Positions 1 through 7,943 of a DNA stretch of 11,315 nucleotides are shown here, in pieces (the stretch's first letter is position 1; every line of letters begins with the position of its first letter). A program made the translations under genes and the position numbers. The DNA comes from Ruminococcus sp. UBA3280 (GTDB lineage: Bacteria > Bacillota > Clostridia > Oscillospirales > Ruminococcaceae): the NCBI GenBank assembly GCA_002362175.1, contig DETU01000014.1:1-11315 (forward strand). Reading direction: 5' to 3'. Under the pieces are notes generated by a model. The model worked only from the letters and a program-made list of their open reading frames with translations. It was not told the DNA's origin and made no database searches.

Positions 1-38
1 AAAAATAGGAAAAAAATTATTAAGGACGTGATGTTTTT

Positions 39-3000
39 ATGTCATCAAAACTTGTTGCCACCCATAAGAATAATATGTGTAATGTAGGACAGATATCCCT
101 TATATCTAAATTTTACATGAAGTTGCCTGAAGAAGTAATTAATTTTGCATTGAATCAGCTTAGCAGAGACGTAAAGCGGAAAGTGAAAAAAGAAAAGAGA
201 ATTGAGGGTAAAATAATAATGGCTCTGAATATGTCGGCAAGTACATTTGCAGACGCTGTTTATAATTATCAGAAAAGCAGTATGATATTTTCGGAAAATA
301 CAGAATATGAAAAAATTTTGTCATCATATAATTCTGAAAACTGTATTATAAATACGGTTCTTATTTTAAAAAAATGCTGTGACGGAACTTTTGGGCAGAA
401 AATAACATCTGATTTTATTAAGTCCGACGAATTTAAAAAGACAATTTCTGTAAATTATGATAATTGCGAAGAAGAAAGCGGAGGAGAAACCGAAGATGAA
501 GAAGATACTGATAACAATATTGAAAATGAATCTGTAGCTGTTCAGAAAACAGCTGATATTCTTGAAATGACTGTTGCTTCTGTAGCAGTAAACAAACCGC
601 CTTTATTGCCTGTAAAGACTGAAAGTCCTGTAAAAAAGAAAAAATCAAAAGATAATTTGACTGTTTATTACATAGGAAATATTGAAATAAGAGGTACTTT
701 TTATAATTTTAAACCGCAGTACACGCTTGAAGTAAGTAATTCAGGAAAAAAGCTTGTTGAAATGTATCAGATTCCCGAAAAATTCCCAAAATTTGGCTCT
801 ATAAATCTCTCTTATGTAGGTAATAAACGTTCTCAGGAAGTTCTTGACAATCTTGACCTTAATCTTATCTATGCTATTAACTGTACTGATATACTGGAAG
901 AAAATATCAATATAAAGAATGGTGAACTGAATGAAGTTAATATCAAAATTGATTTACAGAAAGAATTTGACACTAAACGTAATTCTTCCACTTTCTTTAA
1001 GAAAATCAGTGACCTGCGTGTTTTCAGGGTAGTAAGAACTGATGAATTTATTTCTAACAGAGTACTTTTCAGAGATGAAATTGAAATAAGTGACGATTTT
1101 TCAAAGGGTGAGCTGGTACTTCTGCAACGTAGAAAAGATAGTTTCAGTCAGTCGGAAGATGATGATATTTCAGGACCTTATAAGGTTGACAAGAGAGACG
1201 GAAAGACTTTTATTCAGCCGAAAGTTGCCGAAGAACGTTATTTACTTAACTGTTATGACGAAAATAAGCTTTCATTCGGTACAATTGAAATACAGGAGTT
1301 CGGAAGTGACCCGACAGGCACGGATTTTGCCGTTATATCAGACAGTTCAAATTATAAGAAAGATATTATTTCAGACGATATTCTTATAAGAAGTATGCTC
1401 TCTGATACTTCAAACAATTTCTTTAATATTGTTAAAGGGGAGTTTGATGAATTTCTGCGTGTTTGCAGGGTTTCACCGTTTCTTTCGGGGAATCTTCCCG
1501 ATGATATGAAAACAAAAAGACTGGAAAAGGTAAAGAAGTTATTTTCTAGTGTAAGCAGTTATACGGAAGAACAGAAACAGATTGTAAAACTTCTTCTTCA
1601 GGGTTACAGCAATGACGACGAAATAAAAGCACTTTTGTCGGAAATGATAAAATCAAGTGATGAATTTAAAAATTTACAGAAAGAACTTGAAGAAAAATCC
1701 AAGAATATAAAAGAATCTGAAAAGAAAAAAACTGTTGCGACTCCCGTTGTAAGTTCAAAGGCAAATGAAAAAAATGCGGAGATTGAAGCACTTGAAAAGA
1801 AAATCGCAGTACTTAAAGAACAGTACAGCAATATTATTTCGTATGACAATATAGCTCAGGAAATTAAAAATCAACAGAATATCATGAAATTTCTTTCAAA
1901 GGAAAATTCAAAACTGGAGCAGATGAATGAGGAACTAAAGGGTAAAATCAAGAATACGATTCAGGAGCAGGCGAACGATGTCGGAATAGCTTTTGACCCT
2001 TATATCTCAAACGCCATGCTTGAAGCAGCAGGAGAATGGAACAGAAAACATGAATCGGAAAGTTATATCAAAGTTGCTGAATATACGACAAAAAAAGCTT
2101 TAAGCTGTAGTCACAGGAGCAGAAAGGAACTTTGTGATTACCTTGTGAACTATGTCAAGCAGTACAGGAATTACAATACAAACGATATACTTAATATGTA
2201 TATCTGTATGACACAGGGATTTCTTACCGTATTTTCAGGACTTCCCGGAACGGGAAAAACTTCTGTATGCAATATTATAGGCGGAAGTCTCGGACTTGCT
2301 TCTTTCGGAGACGAAAAAATTCCCGCTGATATAAATTGCAGTCGTTTTATACCTGTTTCAGTGGAAAAAGGCTGGTCATCAAAAAGAGACCTGATAGGTT
2401 ATTATAATCCACTCACTCAGAAGTACGACAAGAGTAACCGAAGACTTTATGATTCTCTTATGATACTCAATGAAGAAAAAAATAATTCTGCGTTTCCTTA
2501 TGTTGTTCTGCTTGATGAGGCAAATTTAAGCCCTATGGAATATTACTGGGCAGACTTCATGCAGATTGCCGACAAGTCGGATAACAGTGATTCATATATA
2601 AATATAGGTCTTGAAAATGACATTTATATCCCCGATACACTCCGTTTTGTCGCAACCATAAACAACGACCAGACAACCGAAACACTTTCACCACGACTTC
2701 TTGACCGTGCGTGGATTATAAAGCTTCCTGATGTTGAAATAAAGGAAGAAGTCACTCCTCCGTCGGAATGCATACTCTGGCAAGACCTTGTTTCAGCTTT
2801 TGATGCAGATGATGACGGTCATATAAGATTTGAACTTCTTCTTAAACAAATATTCAGTCTTTTCAAAAATTACGGAATGGCAGTAAGTCCGAGAATACAG
2901 CTCAGTATACGTCGTTATATATGTTCCGCACAGGACGTTATGGAAAGTACGGGCGGAGTTGATTCCGATTATATCGCACTTGACTATGCCGTTATGCAGA

Positions 3001-3164
3001 AACTTCTTCCGAAAGTCAACGGTCATATAAAAATGTACAAGAACTTTTTTGATGAACTTCTTGATATTTGTACAAGTAATAACCTTAACATGACAAAAAA
3101 TGCGGTTGAGGAAATGCAGAAAAATTCATCAAGAAATATGGGATACTGTCAGTATCTTTCCTGA
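39..3164 (+). CDS. McrB-like AAA+ NTPase with coiled coil and large unrecognised N-terminal region
   Basis: Predicted motor subunit of a divergent McrBC-like (type IV restriction) pair. The C-terminal AAA+ module is plain to see: Walker A GLPGTGKTS at residues 734-742, Walker B VVLLDEA at 822-828, a sensor-1-like VATINND at 871-877, and arginine-finger candidates in SPRLLDRAW (R886, R890). Before it lie two charged heptad-like stretches at about 538-565 and 575-648, predicted coiled coil. Residues 1-140 look helical and match nothing I know. An acidic linker spans about 144-165 and a Lys cluster lies near 198-203. Residues about 207-480 look beta-rich and may be the target-recognition part. 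The ATG at 39 follows AAGGA at 22-26 with a rather long 12-base gap. The DUF2357/nuclease gene begins 17 bases after the stop, so the two are probably co-transcribed and form a complex. The McrB-like call is solid at the superfamily level. Its target (DNA or RNA, modified or not) cannot be told from sequence. Confidence 0.85.
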   Translation: MSSKLVATHKNNMCNVGQISLISKFYMKLPEEVINFALNQLSRDVKRKVKKEKRIEGKIIMALNMSASTFADAVYNYQKSSMIFSENTEYEKILSSYNSENCIINTVLILKKCCDGTFGQKITSDFIKSDEFKKTISVNYDNCEEESGGETEDEEDTDNNIENESVAVQKTADILEMTVASVAVNKPPLLPVKTESPVKKKKSKDNLTVYYIGNIEIRGTFYNFKPQYTLEVSNSGKKLVEMYQIPEKFPKFGSINLSYVGNKRSQEVLDNLDLNLIYAINCTDILEENINIKNGELNEVNIKIDLQKEFDTKRNSSTFFKKISDLRVFRVVRTDEFISNRVLFRDEIEISDDFSKGELVLLQRRKDSFSQSEDDDISGPYKVDKRDGKTFIQPKVAEERYLLNCYDENKLSFGTIEIQEFGSDPTGTDFAVISDSSNYKKDIISDDILIRSMLSDTSNNFFNIVKGEFDEFLRVCRVSPFLSGNLPDDMKTKRLEKVKKLFSSVSSYTEEQKQIVKLLLQGYSNDDEIKALLSEMIKSSDEFKNLQKELEEKSKNIKESEKKKTVATPVVSSKANEKNAEIEALEKKIAVLKEQYSNIISYDNIAQEIKNQQNIMKFLSKENSKLEQMNEELKGKIKNTIQEQANDVGIAFDPYISNAMLEAAGEWNRKHESESYIKVAEYTTKKALSCSHRSRKELCDYLVNYVKQYRNYNTNDILNMYICMTQGFLTVFSGLPGTGKTSVCNIIGGSLGLASFGDEKIPADINCSRFIPVSVEKGWSSKRDLIGYYNPLTQKYDKSNRRLYDSLMILNEEKNNSAFPYVVLLDEANLSPMEYYWADFMQIADKSDNSDSYINIGLENDIYIPDTLRFVATINNDQTTETLSPRLLDRAWIIKLPDVEIKEEVTPPSECILWQDLVSAFDADDDGHIRFELLLKQIFSLFKNYGMAVSPRIQLSIRRYICSAQDVMESTGGVDSDYIALDYAVMQKLLPKVNGHIKMYKNFFDELLDICTSNNLNMTKNAVEEMQKNSSRNMGYCQYLS

Positions 3165-3181
3165 CGGCAGGTGTATATTCT

Positions 3182-4945
3182 ATGAAATTATTATTGGAAT
3201 CATCAAAGCATGGAAGTATTGAAGTATCTATGTATGAGGAGGAATATTTTCAGGAAACAGCCAATCCGCTTTTTAGCAATATATATATATATAATGATGA
3301 TAAATATACTTTTTCCGTGCCTGATAATCAGGAGTATGTTTCCGAATTTTATATAAACGACGAAACAACAGAGATAAAACGTGGTTCAGGTCACAGAAAT
3401 ACATATTATTTCAGTGAAGAAAATGAAAAGCCTTTCCTGCAATGTTTCGGAGTAGTTCAGATAAAAGTCATAATTTCGGGAAAGGCGTATGTCTCCGACA
3501 GCATTTCCATTATGGTCACCGACAACAGTCTTAACAGAAACGTCATGCAGATGATTGACTATATATATGAAAAAGGGGAATCATATCTTTATGAAAATTA
3601 TATGGACTCTGTTGTAAGCCGTAAAAAGAAGAATGTTACAATAAACGATAAGTTTGAGGTGCTTGACGGAATAATCGCGGTATATGAGCAGTTTTATCCG
3701 TATTTCATGAACTCTCCGAAAACTAATCTTGTATCGGAAGAATCAGTCGGAGAATTTTACAGGCTTGGTTCTGTTTCGCCGAAAACAATTCAGTATATTG
3801 CTTCACACCCTGAAGAACTTTATGGCGTTGACTACAACACGGGAATAACTTACAGTAAAAGACACTTTCAGCCGAGAAACACACTGATTTCAAGTACTTC
3901 ATATACACGCAATATATACGAAAACCGTGTTTTGACGGGCTTTTTGTCAACTGTGATTTCAGTACTTGAACAGGCAAGCGAAGATATATCCGAAGCCCCC
4001 ACCTATAGCAATGTAGTAAGAAAAGACAAGTATATTGAATCAAAAATATATATATACCGTCTCAGCAGAAAGTCTGTTAATGAATATATTACAAGAATTG
4101 ACAAATATATTGAGAGATTTCAGATGCTTTACTTTGATTATAAAAAAATTCTTGATGCAGACGACATATATATAGATTATCCTCCTCAATATACTGATAC
4201 TTTCCGTCTTGTTATGCCATACAGGGCGGTTTATGCCAAAATATGCGAATGGTTTTATTACGGCGGTCATGATTTTTCAAAGAGTCAGCTTCTCCTTAGT
4301 TTTATTTCAACAAGCAAGATTTATGAATATTACTGTCTGATAAAACTTCTTGCAACCATTCAGGACGAAATGCATTGTGTTCTTATTGAAGAAAAAACAA
4401 AAAGATTTCCCTATGCAGAAACAAAGCTTTATTCAAACACACGATATAATAATACTTTTGTTTTCCGCAACAATGACGACTATGAAATAACAGTCTATTT
4501 TCAGCCGGTAATATACGGTAAGATTTCAACACCGAGACCTAATAATATCATGCTTTACAGAAACAGATATGCAAGTATAGGAAGCTGTTCGGGGAATACT
4601 TATACTCCTGATTATCTTATTAAAGTGAGCAGGAACGGTATTTCAAAGTATGTGATTATAGACGCTAAATTCAGTTATGCACAGACCGTTGAAAATGACA
4701 GACTTCTTGAACTGGTTTATAAATATCTGTTCTCCATAAGTACTTTGGACGAATGTGACTCTGTTGAAGGAATGATTATTCTGTGCGGAAAAGAAGCGGG
4801 AAACAACAGAATTTCAAATCTTCACGATGTTTCGGAGAGTATGAACAAGCGTGTATCACCGTTTTCGTATATCGTGAATCTTTCGGGAACAGATACGGGT
4901 GACAACAATGTTATAAAGGATATATTATTACAGTTGCTTGAATAA
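3182..4945 (+). CDS. DUF2357 protein with PD-(D/E)XK nuclease domain, McrC-like
   Basis: Likely nuclease partner of the preceding AAA+ protein. The C-terminal part carries a recognisable PD-(D/E)XK core: P476-D477 on one strand and D494-A-K496 on the next, with E382 in an IYEYY segment as candidate upstream acidic residue. This matches the PDDEXK_7 (DUF524) pattern. The middle part (about 200-300) contains an ENRVLTGFL segment and a nearby PRNTL, which recall DUF2357 proteins. In McrBC systems the McrB ring drives the McrC nuclease, so by analogy this subunit would cut nucleic acid when the ring translocates. The ATG at 3182 is preceded by AGGTG at 3169-3173, 8 bases upstream, which is a modest ribosome binding site. 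The gene is unusually rich in ATATATATA runs (near 3280, 3560, 4045 and 4168) that encode Ile-Tyr, a sign of low-GC codon use compared with the ter genes downstream. The catalytic residues look intact. Confidence 0.8.
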   Translation: MKLLLESSKHGSIEVSMYEEEYFQETANPLFSNIYIYNDDKYTFSVPDNQEYVSEFYINDETTEIKRGSGHRNTYYFSEENEKPFLQCFGVVQIKVIISGKAYVSDSISIMVTDNSLNRNVMQMIDYIYEKGESYLYENYMDSVVSRKKKNVTINDKFEVLDGIIAVYEQFYPYFMNSPKTNLVSEESVGEFYRLGSVSPKTIQYIASHPEELYGVDYNTGITYSKRHFQPRNTLISSTSYTRNIYENRVLTGFLSTVISVLEQASEDISEAPTYSNVVRKDKYIESKIYIYRLSRKSVNEYITRIDKYIERFQMLYFDYKKILDADDIYIDYPPQYTDTFRLVMPYRAVYAKICEWFYYGGHDFSKSQLLLSFISTSKIYEYYCLIKLLATIQDEMHCVLIEEKTKRFPYAETKLYSNTRYNNTFVFRNNDDYEITVYFQPVIYGKISTPRPNNIMLYRNRYASIGSCSGNTYTPDYLIKVSRNGISKYVIIDAKFSYAQTVENDRLLELVYKYLFSISTLDECDSVEGMIILCGKEAGNNRISNLHDVSESMNKRVSPFSYIVNLSGTDTGDNNVIKDILLQLLE

Positions 4946-4975
4946 TAAACAATATATTAATTTTCCTGTATATAC

Positions 4976-5005
4976 TTGACAATAATATAAAAAGTGTGCT
5001 ATACT
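4976..5005 (+). promoter_or_regulatory. SigA-type promoter of the rhomboid-ter operon
   Basis: A perfect -35 TTGACA (4976-4981) and a -10 TATACT (5000-5005) are separated by 18 bases. A TG dinucleotide at 4997-4998 makes an extended -10. Transcription should begin near 5011-5013, leaving an untranslated leader of about 40 bases before the ATG at 5051. The short palindrome GTATATAC (4968-4975) touches the -35 and could be an operator, but eight bases in AT-rich DNA may be chance. No hairpin terminator is visible between the nuclease stop at 4945 and this promoter, so the downstream genes may also receive read-through transcripts. Confidence 0.8.
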
Positions 5006-5050
5006 GTAACTGATTTAATTGCATTTATTTTGAATTTTGAGGAATGGACA

Positions 5051-5641
5051 ATGAGTAAAAATAATCCGAATAAGTTAAAGAACAAAATATCTTTCAATTC
5101 TCCCGTTATACTGGGATTTACAGCGATATGTCTAATCTCGCTCCTGCTGAGTATTCTTACACACGAGGCAAGTAATCATATGGTTTTCAGCGTTTACCGT
5201 TCGTCACTGCTTAATCCGCTGACATATGTCCGTTTTTTCGGTCATGTATTCGGTCACGCCTCGTGGAGTCACTTTATGAGTAATATAATGTATATTCTCA
5301 TTATAGGTCCTCTGCTTGAAGAAAAGTACGGCAAAGCCGATATGATTATGATTATAGCGGTTACAGCCCTTTCTACAGGTCTTATAAACTTTATATTCTT
5401 CCCTCATGTTCAGCTTCTCGGAGCAAGCGGAGTTGTTTTTGCTTTTATCCTCCTTTCTTCGTTCACAGGTTTTCAGAATGGGAAAATTCCCGTTACTTTC
5501 ATACTGGTTGCGGTTATATATATCGGGCAACAGATTTACAGCGGTGTATTTGAGAAAAACAATATTTCTGAATTGACACATATAATCGGCGGACTTGTCG
5601 GTTCAGTCTTTGGTTTCGCCGAAAATAAAATCAAGAGGTGA
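5051..5641 (+). CDS. rhomboid-family intramembrane serine protease
   Basis: A 196-residue polytopic membrane protein with the rhomboid signature. H74xxxN78 lies in a HASWSHFMSN segment, the catalytic serine lies in GASG (S126), and the partner histidine lies in HIIGG (H177). Hydrophobic segments at about 19-36, 76-90, 98-118, 125-138, 147-163 and 176-190 fit a six-helix bacterial core without extra domains. Rhomboids cut transmembrane helices within the membrane. The substrate here is unknown. The frame stays open upstream to a GTG at 4994, but that codon lies inside the promoter before the -10. The ATG at 5051 has a GAGGA site at 5039-5043 with a 7-base spacer, so I use it. It is the first gene of the unit, and the YceG start follows 8 bases after its stop, so the protease is tightly tied to the ter-type genes. 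The family call is secure; the role in the operon is inferred. Confidence 0.9.
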   Translation: MSKNNPNKLKNKISFNSPVILGFTAICLISLLLSILTHEASNHMVFSVYRSSLLNPLTYVRFFGHVFGHASWSHFMSNIMYILIIGPLLEEKYGKADMIMIIAVTALSTGLINFIFFPHVQLLGASGVVFAFILLSSFTGFQNGKIPVTFILVAVIYIGQQIYSGVFEKNNISELTHIIGGLVGSVFGFAENKIKR

Positions 5642-5652
5642 TATGAAAATTG
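5634..5652 (+). promoter_or_regulatory. ribosome binding site and TTG start of the YceG gene
   Basis: AGAGGTGA at 5634-5641 overlaps the rhomboid stop codon. It sits 8 bases before the TTG at 5650, a normal spacing. A nearer ATG at 5643 lies 1 base from the site, in another frame, and ends after seven codons, so it is not the gene start. The next in-frame ATG lies far inside the conserved N-terminal module. The TTG start and shared stop/ribosome-binding region suggest translational coupling of the protease and YceG. Confidence 0.75.
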
Positions 5653-7938
5653 TTTCAGCATATTAAGCTTAATTCTCTTGATGACTATTTTTTAAGTTTA
5701 AGTCAGAGAAACGGAAACAATGTATTTTTTTACAGGATAAATTCCTACAGTGACAGAATAAGAGAATTTCTTTGCAGGTATTATGAAGAAGCACGAAAAA
5801 ACGGTGTGGTAATTGACGGACGTATTCCAAATGCCGACCAGAATAACCTTTCTTATTATTATGAAACTATGGGCGACGGTTTCAGCATGAACAAACCGTT
5901 TTTTATAGTCAGTCTTAAAAAATGGCTTCCGAGAATGAACGACACTCAGAGAATTGTTGTGGCAGGAGCTATTCATGATACTCTTTCACATCTTGCTTCA
6001 CAGGGTAAAAATGAAAATATCCTGAAAAATGCCTACATCAAATTCATGTGCTGGCTTTATTACAGGTTTGAAAGAATTACAAGTAAGCTCGGTGAAAACA
6101 ATGTCCCTAAGATACTGTACAGCGGAACTATCAATATTTATGAACTTATGCTTATTTCAATACTTTCAAAAGCAGGCTGTGATGTTGTTCTTGTTCAGAC
6201 CGACGGCGACAGCGGTTATCTCAAAGCTGACCCTAATTCAGCACTTTCCTTTGCATATGAAGAAACAGGACAGTCTTTTCCTCCCGATTTTTCCCTTAAA
6301 CATATGCAACAGGAAATAGCCGACAAAATGCACGCCGAAAGAGTTTTCGGACAGAAACCAACCTATACTATAGTTACAAACAGCTGGGCAAGAGGTGACG
6401 GACTGGAGGACGCTCTTACTCCGTTGGATAAAAGAGAAAACCGGTCGGGAAGTATTTGTAATATTTTTTACAGGATTAACGGCGTATATAACAGGGCAGA
6501 CTATGTAAATGAACTTATTTCTTTTAAGTCGGAAATAAATTTGCAGAAAAGAAAGCTCGTAATAGTTGACGGGGAAATTTCCGCACCTTCATATGAAGAA
6601 CTTTCAGAAATAAAAAGAGGTAATTACAGTAATCCGCAGACAGCAGTTGCGGAACTTTCCAAAAATATAAGTTTCGTTTATGACAGCGGACTGCAACAGC
6701 TTATCCGTTATCAGTTTGCGGTACTTATGATTGAAAAATCAAAGGAATCCGGCATAACAATAAACAAATTGGTCAATATGTGCGTTTATGTTCTGTGCTG
6801 GCTGAAAAGGTGGGAAAATTCACTTTTTTCCGATTGGAAAAAGAATGATACAGCGTGTTTTGTACTTTTCGGCTGTTGTAAAAATGAAAGTGATTCTGCA
6901 TTTCTTTCACTTCTTTCAAGACTTCCTTCCGATGTTCTTATACTTAATCCGAGCTGTCAGCATAAATGTGCTTTGAATGACACGAATTTAAGGGAATTTT
7001 TCTATGATTCCTCGCTTGATATAAATGCGTTCCCTGACGGTGTTGCAATGCGTGCGGGAACAGTGGCATATCATGCGGAACGTGAACTTGATACTCTTAT
7101 GTATCAGGATACGGGACTTTACAGAAATCATCAGTATTCAAAGGCTTCTGCAATAGTACTTGATACTATGTTTGAGGAAATTGAACTGATGTGGAATCAG
7201 GAGTTAAAATACCGTCCGAATTTCGCAACTGAAAATGATGAAGTGAGAATACCCGTTTTCTTTTCAAAGGTTTCGGGGGTAAAGGACGGCAATGTAAAAG
7301 CTTACTGGCAGTATGTGAAACGTCTTATAACAGAAGATACTGTTGTTATAAACGGATACCGCAGAGCCCCTGTCAATCCTCATTCTCCTGTACGTGTGGA
7401 GCATAACCCTGTGGCACAGTATGCACAGTTGTTCTTTAAAAACGGTGTTATTCAAAGAAACACAATAAAAACCCACCCTTGTTATCAGTACAAGATTCTA
7501 AGAAACGAATTGCAGGATTATATTCTTGACAAACTCCAGTTACTGATTGAAAGCAAAATAATAAAAGGTACGTTTGAAAACGGCATGGAATATGCAATAA
7601 TATCTTCTATACTTAATCTTGATAAGGACATTGTAAGAAGAATACAGAATTTTGATTTTACAAAGAAAAATCCTAAAGTCATATATATAAATACGGGCGA
7701 CAGTGCCATATCACAGAATGATGCGATTACTCTGGAGTTTTTAAGTCTGTCGGGATTTGATGTGCTTTTCATGATACCGACGGGTTATTGTAATGTTGAA
7801 AATTATTACAGTATGCCGATAATAAGTGAGCATCAGATGGGTGAATATATGTATGATTTGAAAATACCGGATTTTTCAAAAATTTCAGCAGGTTCACGCC
7901 AGCCATGGCACAAAAAATTATTCAGAAGAGGTGTTTAG
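5650..7938 (+). CDS. yceG: YceG-family protein of ter-type stress operons, apparently with three tandem modules
   Basis: A 762-residue soluble-looking protein of the YceG family (YceG_bac, described as a putative component of a ter-linked biosynthetic module). Its biochemical activity is not known to me. Family-like features include HAERELDTLMYQ (about 476-487), a later ELMWNQELKYRP and a VFFSKVSGV segment (536-544). Three similar modules can be read. Each begins with an F-[FY]-x-x-[IV] strand (F27, F273, F537) and reaches a V-[IV]-[DN]-G turn (53-57, 304-308, 565-569). About 95-105 residues later each has a Rossmann-like strand-helix-strand (153-187, 401-434, 674-712). B. subtilis YceG is, from memory, about 540 residues, so one extra module may be present here. 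The start is TTG. The TelA start is 2 bases after the stop. In B. subtilis, YceG and the TelA homologue YceH are likewise neighbours, which supports a joint role. Confidence 0.85.
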   Translation: MFQHIKLNSLDDYFLSLSQRNGNNVFFYRINSYSDRIREFLCRYYEEARKNGVVIDGRIPNADQNNLSYYYETMGDGFSMNKPFFIVSLKKWLPRMNDTQRIVVAGAIHDTLSHLASQGKNENILKNAYIKFMCWLYYRFERITSKLGENNVPKILYSGTINIYELMLISILSKAGCDVVLVQTDGDSGYLKADPNSALSFAYEETGQSFPPDFSLKHMQQEIADKMHAERVFGQKPTYTIVTNSWARGDGLEDALTPLDKRENRSGSICNIFYRINGVYNRADYVNELISFKSEINLQKRKLVIVDGEISAPSYEELSEIKRGNYSNPQTAVAELSKNISFVYDSGLQQLIRYQFAVLMIEKSKESGITINKLVNMCVYVLCWLKRWENSLFSDWKKNDTACFVLFGCCKNESDSAFLSLLSRLPSDVLILNPSCQHKCALNDTNLREFFYDSSLDINAFPDGVAMRAGTVAYHAERELDTLMYQDTGLYRNHQYSKASAIVLDTMFEEIELMWNQELKYRPNFATENDEVRIPVFFSKVSGVKDGNVKAYWQYVKRLITEDTVVINGYRRAPVNPHSPVRVEHNPVAQYAQLFFKNGVIQRNTIKTHPCYQYKILRNELQDYILDKLQLLIESKIIKGTFENGMEYAIISSILNLDKDIVRRIQNFDFTKKNPKVIYINTGDSAISQNDAITLEFLSLSGFDVLFMIPTGYCNVENYYSMPIISEHQMGEYMYDLKIPDFSKISAGSRQPWHKKLFRRGV

Positions 7939-7943
7939 AAATG
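7928..7943 (+). promoter_or_regulatory. ribosome binding site that fixes the TelA start
   Basis: GAGGTG at 7928-7933 lies inside the last YceG codons and is 7 bases before the ATG at 7941. An in-frame ATG at 7905 would add 12 residues but has no purine-rich site before it and overlaps YceG by 34 bases. The 7941 start gives a protein beginning MGIDLSRAK. Confidence 0.75.

Noticed and set aside
31..87. Short frame from the ATG at 31 before the AAA+ gene
   Set aside because: It gives only an 18-residue peptide overlapping the real gene in another frame, with no sign of conservation or regulatory function.
4946..4975. Possible terminator after the nuclease gene
   Set aside because: The sequence is AT-rich with only tiny palindromes such as GTATATAC and has no GC-containing stem followed by a T run.
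4994..5050. Upstream in-frame extension of the rhomboid gene from a GTG at 4994
   Set aside because: The GTG lies before the -10 element, so it would not be in the mRNA from that promoter, and it has no ribosome binding site. The ATG at 5051 has one.
5643..5666. ATG at 5643 as a gene start or leader peptide
   Set aside because: It lies 1 base from the ribosome binding site and encodes only seven residues in another frame. The TTG at 5650 has correct spacing.
7905..7940. TelA start at the ATG at 7905, overlapping YceG
   Set aside because: No ribosome binding site precedes it, whereas GAGGTG lies 7 bases before the ATG at 7941, and the extra 12 residues do not look like family sequence.
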